Positions 57,147 through 64,000 of a DNA stretch of 64,000 bases are shown in pieces; within the stretch, counting starts at the first letter, position 1, and every line of letters starts with the position of its first letter. Source of the stretch: Mesaphorura yosii (lineage: Eukaryota > Arthropoda > Collembola > Poduromorpha > Tullbergiidae); NCBI GenBank assembly GCA_009869945.1, contig WIXG01000019.1:310001-374000 (forward strand), read 5' to 3'. Position numbers and translations under genes: made by a program. A model generated the notes under the pieces. It was given only the letters and a program-made list of their open reading frames with translations. It did not search any database and had not been told where the DNA came from.

Positions 57147-57537
57147 ATCATCCTTCACGTGAACTCGCCTGCAAGAGACTGAAGCGAACGAAAGACTGGA
57201 CGAAAGACTCAAAGGGATTGGCATGATTCTCATAAAGTAGGTATAGTTAAAAGCACCGCATTTATTTCTACTTTTTAATAAATTAAAAATCAATAAAACT
57301 GGCAAAAATTGGTATATAAATATTTACATATCAGAAATCTTCGAATATTTTTTAATTATTGTAAATCGCGTTTGAAATGTCATTAAATAAATTATATGAA
57401 TTCAATTAGTAGTTTTGTAAAGCATTCGCTAATTCAGTACACGAAACGTGGAGATACAAATCAATCTATTCCACTATCAATCGAGTGATCGGGTACCGGT
57501 TCCGTCTATCCATCAAATCGCTTGGTGTGTATTCATT

Positions 57538-64000
<6,463 letters not shown>

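Overview
This is eukaryotic nuclear DNA: genes are split by short GT-AG introns (mostly 45-110 bases), there are no operons, and many products are animal-specific. An arthropod is the best fit: a chitin-binding secreted protein, a DUF4817-like transposase-type HTH, omega-class GST, and core promoters of TATA plus TCAGT-type initiator form. The gene density (18 protein genes in 64 kb) points to a compact genome such as a springtail or small crustacean, but the exact group cannot be fixed from the sequence alone.

Layout, left to right: 171-5536 (+) G-protein alpha-s, 5' end off the window, with one 3.6 kb intron; 8703-11016 (-) serine palmitoyltransferase large subunit SPTLC2; a gene-poor stretch 11.0-15.4 kb holding a 641-base non-autonomous Transib-like element at 12966-13606 with RSS-like CACAGTG ends; 15411-17221 (-) an uncharacterised 579-residue protein; 18271-21059 (+) MPND (RAMA plus JAMM/MPN); 21761-24569 (+) TMTC4; 25047-26285 (+) TMEM231, convergent with 26476-27607 (-) TIMM21; 28471-30498 (+) and 31548-32505 (+) two tandem SLC66A2-type PQ-loop transporters; between and inside them an interleaved antisense gene of five exons, 29116-31409 (-), not seen by simple ORF calling; 33467-34618 (-) a small gene fusing a transposase-type HTH to a coiled coil; 37025-38385 (+) omega GST with two in-frame starts; 39432-39959 (+) secreted chitin-binding protein; 41559-45757 (+) EFR3 with two alternative first exons; 47209-54503 (+) a giant HOIL-1/RBCK1-like RBR ubiquitin ligase with rearranged domain order; 55364-56157 (+) OSER1; 56379-57146 (+) an unidentified one-pass membrane protein; 57538-64000 (-) ARFGEF1/2 (BIG, Sec71), 5' end off the right edge.

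The genes are mostly single-copy housekeeping and signalling functions (sphingolipid synthesis, ER O-mannosylation, cilium transition zone, mitochondrial import, PI4K recruitment, linear-ubiquitin signalling, Arf activation) with no shared pathway. The unusual parts are the Transib-like element, the interdigitated antisense gene within the SLC66A2 pair, the HTH/coiled-coil gene, and the permuted HOIL-1. Exon boundaries were placed by eye and checked for reading-frame phase; every multi-exon model given with a residue length sums to a whole number of codons.
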